Source: an uncultured Saprospiraceae bacterium
GTDB lineage: Bacteria > Bacteroidota > Bacteroidia > Chitinophagales > Saprospiraceae
Direction of reading: 5' to 3'
Assembly (NCBI GenBank): GCA_937894165.1
Contig: CALCSX010000124.1
Span: 1 to 17,369 of the forward strand
Length of the DNA stretch: 17,369 nucleotides
Shown: positions 16,029-17,369 of the stretch, one piece after another
Position numbering within the stretch: position 1 is the stretch's first letter
Layout of the letters: each line of letters begins with the position of its first letter
Notes under the pieces: model-generated
The model's database searches: none
What the model saw: only the letters and a program-made list of their open reading frames with translations
What the model was told of the DNA's origin: nothing
Position numbers and translations under genes: made by a program

Positions 16029-16355
16029 TTAAACGGCAAAGCTTTCACCGCAAGCACATGTTCTGGATGCATTAGGGTTGATAAAAGCAAAGCCTTTCCC
16101 GTCTAGACCCCCTGAAAATTCAAGTGTTGTATCAAAGAGGTATAGAAAGCTTTTCAAGTCAGTTACCACTTTCACGCCATTGTCTTCGAAGACCTGATCT
16201 CCGGGTTTGGATTCACTATCAAAATCCATTTGATAGCTCAAACCTGAACAACCGCCACTAATAACTGAAACTCTAAGAAAATGATTTCCATTCATCGCCT
16301 TCTCCTCCATTATTTCATGGATTTTCTCTTTTGCACTATCTGCTACGTAAATCAT
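16029..16355 (-). CDS. A-type iron-sulfur carrier protein (IscA/SufA/ErpA family)
   Basis: These small cytosolic proteins hold and pass on Fe-S clusters or iron to target enzymes. The 108 residues show the family's three conserved cysteines: Cys36 in ISGGCSGLSYQM (32-43), and Cys100 and Cys102 in SRTCACGESF (97-106). The usual FINPNA segment (91-96) precedes the last two. The length is normal. The ATG at 16355-16353 gives a standard N-terminus (MIYVADSAKEKI). The gene lies 84 bases downstream of the cysteine desulfurase on the same strand, which fits sulfur supply followed by cluster delivery, though an internal promoter box between them suggests it can also be expressed alone. IscA, SufA and ErpA cannot be told apart safely by eye. 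Confidence 0.92.
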   Translation of the reverse strand: MIYVADSAKEKIHEIMEEKAMNGNHFLRVSVISGGCSGLSYQMDFDSESKPGDQVFEDNGVKVVTDLKSFLYLFDTTLEFSGGLDGKGFAFINPNASRTCACGESFAV

Positions 16356-16405
16356 TTGAATAAATTTTCATTTACATAAATATTGAATAAACAAAATAAC
16401 AAATG

Positions 16406-16413
16406 CAAAGATA
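16406..16413 (-). promoter_or_regulatory. Candidate -7 box for the IscA-like gene
   Basis: The minus-strand sequence TATCTTTG matches the Bacteroidota -7 consensus TAnnTTTG exactly and would start transcription about 40 bases before the IscA-like ATG. No TTTG was found at the ideal distance upstream; TTG near 16440 is about 27 bases away. It is the same octamer as in front of hmgA. Confidence 0.4.
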
Positions 16414-16439
16414 TAAAAGTTCTTTGGTTGAATGCTTTG

Positions 16440-17369
16440 TCAATCAATGGGATCTAAATCTACCCCATCTTCAATCAAATGCCACATGGGATTCTGCTCT
16501 CGCAATTTGTTAACCTCCAGGATTATAGCATTTGCTACCATATCTACCTGGTCGAATTTAGTTTCGTATCCTAAACTAATCCTAACGGAGGCTTTTGCCT
16601 GTCTTTCCTTCAGACCCATAGCAGTTAAAACATGAGAAGGGCTGAGCGAGGCCGAGGAACAGGCTGAGCCTGTCGATATGGCCAAGGAATCCTCCAAATT
16701 AACTATAAGCTCTTCCGCATTTGTCCATTCAAAACAAATATTCAGGGTATTGGGAAGCCGCTTAACTGAAGTGCCATTTACGAAAGACTTTGTTATTTTT
16801 TTTGATAACTTATTCTGAAGATCATCTCTCATTTTAGAAACCCCCTCAGCCTTCGCTAAATTAAGGAGCGCTATTTCTGAAGCTTTTCCCATTCCGACAA
16901 TGGCCGGTACATTTAAGGTACCAGAGCGCAGGTTATTTTGGTGTCCGCCTCCGTGAATTTGCGGAACAATTTTTATTTTTGGATTTGCTGAATTAATATA
17001 GAGCACACCAATTCCTTTAGGGCCATAAAATTTGTGGGCAGATAAACTCATCAAATGTATACCGAGTGCTTTGGGGCTGGATGGTATTTTGCCCACGGCT
17101 TGAGTTGCATCTGAAAAAAGTATTATTTCTTTTTCATTACAAATTTGAGCAATCTCTTCCATAGGTTGAATGACACCGGTCTCATTATTTGCCCACATAA
17201 TTGAAACAAGTATCGTTTTTGGACCGATAGCATTTCTCAATACATCGAGGTCAATAAGTCCATTTTCATCGACATTCAGATAGGTAATGTCTGCATTGCA
17301 CTTAGATTCAAGATAATAACAAACATCCAACACTGCTTTGTGTTCGGATTTTACAGTAATAATGTGATT
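16440..17369 (-). CDS. iscS: Cysteine desulfurase, class I (IscS/NifS type), start outside the window
   Basis: This PLP enzyme takes sulfur from cysteine as a persulfide for Fe-S clusters and tRNA thiolation. The reading frame is open to the window end, beginning NHIITVKSEHKAVLD, so about 310 codons are present and the N-terminal quarter or less is missing. Seen are the PLP-stacking His in SEHKAV (codon 17342-17340), the cofactor Asp in SDATQAVG (17111-17109), and the Schiff-base Lys in SLSAHKFYGPKG (17033-17031). The catalytic Cys is in TGSACSSASLSPSH (16661-16659), on a long mobile loop typical of class I rather than SufS-type enzymes. The tail is WHLIEDGVDLDPID. An apparent internal start (GTG at 17333) is not the true N-terminus, since the conserved EHKAV motif lies before it. 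The symbol is by class; NifS is an alternative. Confidence 0.92.
   Translation of the reverse strand, partial: NHIITVKSEHKAVLDVCYYLESKCNADITYLNVDENGLIDLDVLRNAIGPKTILVSIMWANNETGVIQPMEEIAQICNEKEIILFSDATQAVGKIPSSPKALGIHLMSLSAHKFYGPKGIGVLYINSANPKIKIVPQIHGGGHQNNLRSGTLNVPAIVGMGKASEIALLNLAKAEGVSKMRDDLQNKLSKKITKSFVNGTSVKRLPNTLNICFEWTNAEELIVNLEDSLAISTGSACSSASLSPSHVLTAMGLKERQAKASVRISLGYETKFDQVDMVANAIILEVNKLREQNPMWHLIEDGVDLDPID

Overview
The window looks like a chromosomal stretch of a Bacteroidota bacterium, probably of the Saprospiria/Sphingobacteria side; that finer placement is inference. The reasons are AT-rich DNA, two matches to the Bacteroidota -7 promoter box TAnnTTTG, a secreted protease ending in a type IX secretion (T9SS) sorting domain, a fused alpha-beta branched-chain 2-oxo acid dehydrogenase E1, a prolyl-tRNA synthetase of the archaeal/eukaryotic-like short type, and a FadL/OmpP1-type outer membrane protein. 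No tRNA, rRNA, CRISPR array, transposase or prophage gene was seen. Most of it is housekeeping and envelope content.

Layout. Positions 1-1361 (minus) hold the tyrosine/homogentisate catabolic pair hmgA and hppD (hppD cut by the window edge). 1745-4701 (minus) hold two envelope genes, a FadL-like beta-barrel and a secreted low-complexity Ser/Arg/Pro-repeat protein with its own terminator. proS (5004-6470, plus) is divergent from them and its tail overlaps a convergent GNAT/FemAB-like gene (6464-7411, minus). ettA and the fused E1 gene follow on the plus strand 25 bp apart, a probable operon. A 1352-residue T9SS-exported metalloprotease (11862-15920) ends at a strong, probably bidirectional terminator. 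It faces an Fe-S assembly pair on the minus strand: a class I cysteine desulfurase (cut by the window edge) and an IscA-type carrier.

The most unusual thing found is not a gene. Two GC-rich intergenic elements, 1536-1731 (minus orientation) and 11572-11681 (plus orientation), share one design. Each has a closing stem made of the first and last five bases (GCGTA/TACGC in one, GCGTG/CACGC in the other, a compensatory change). Each has a variable long hairpin opening with GT and closing with AC, followed directly by a 26-base core that is identical at 20 positions. Each then has a second stem starting at the same place in the core and separated from the closing stem by exactly one base. Sequences in the stems differ but pairing is kept, which suggests a dispersed family selected for structure (RNA or single-stranded DNA). 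Both copies are co-oriented with their flanking genes and end about 180 bases before the next start codon.
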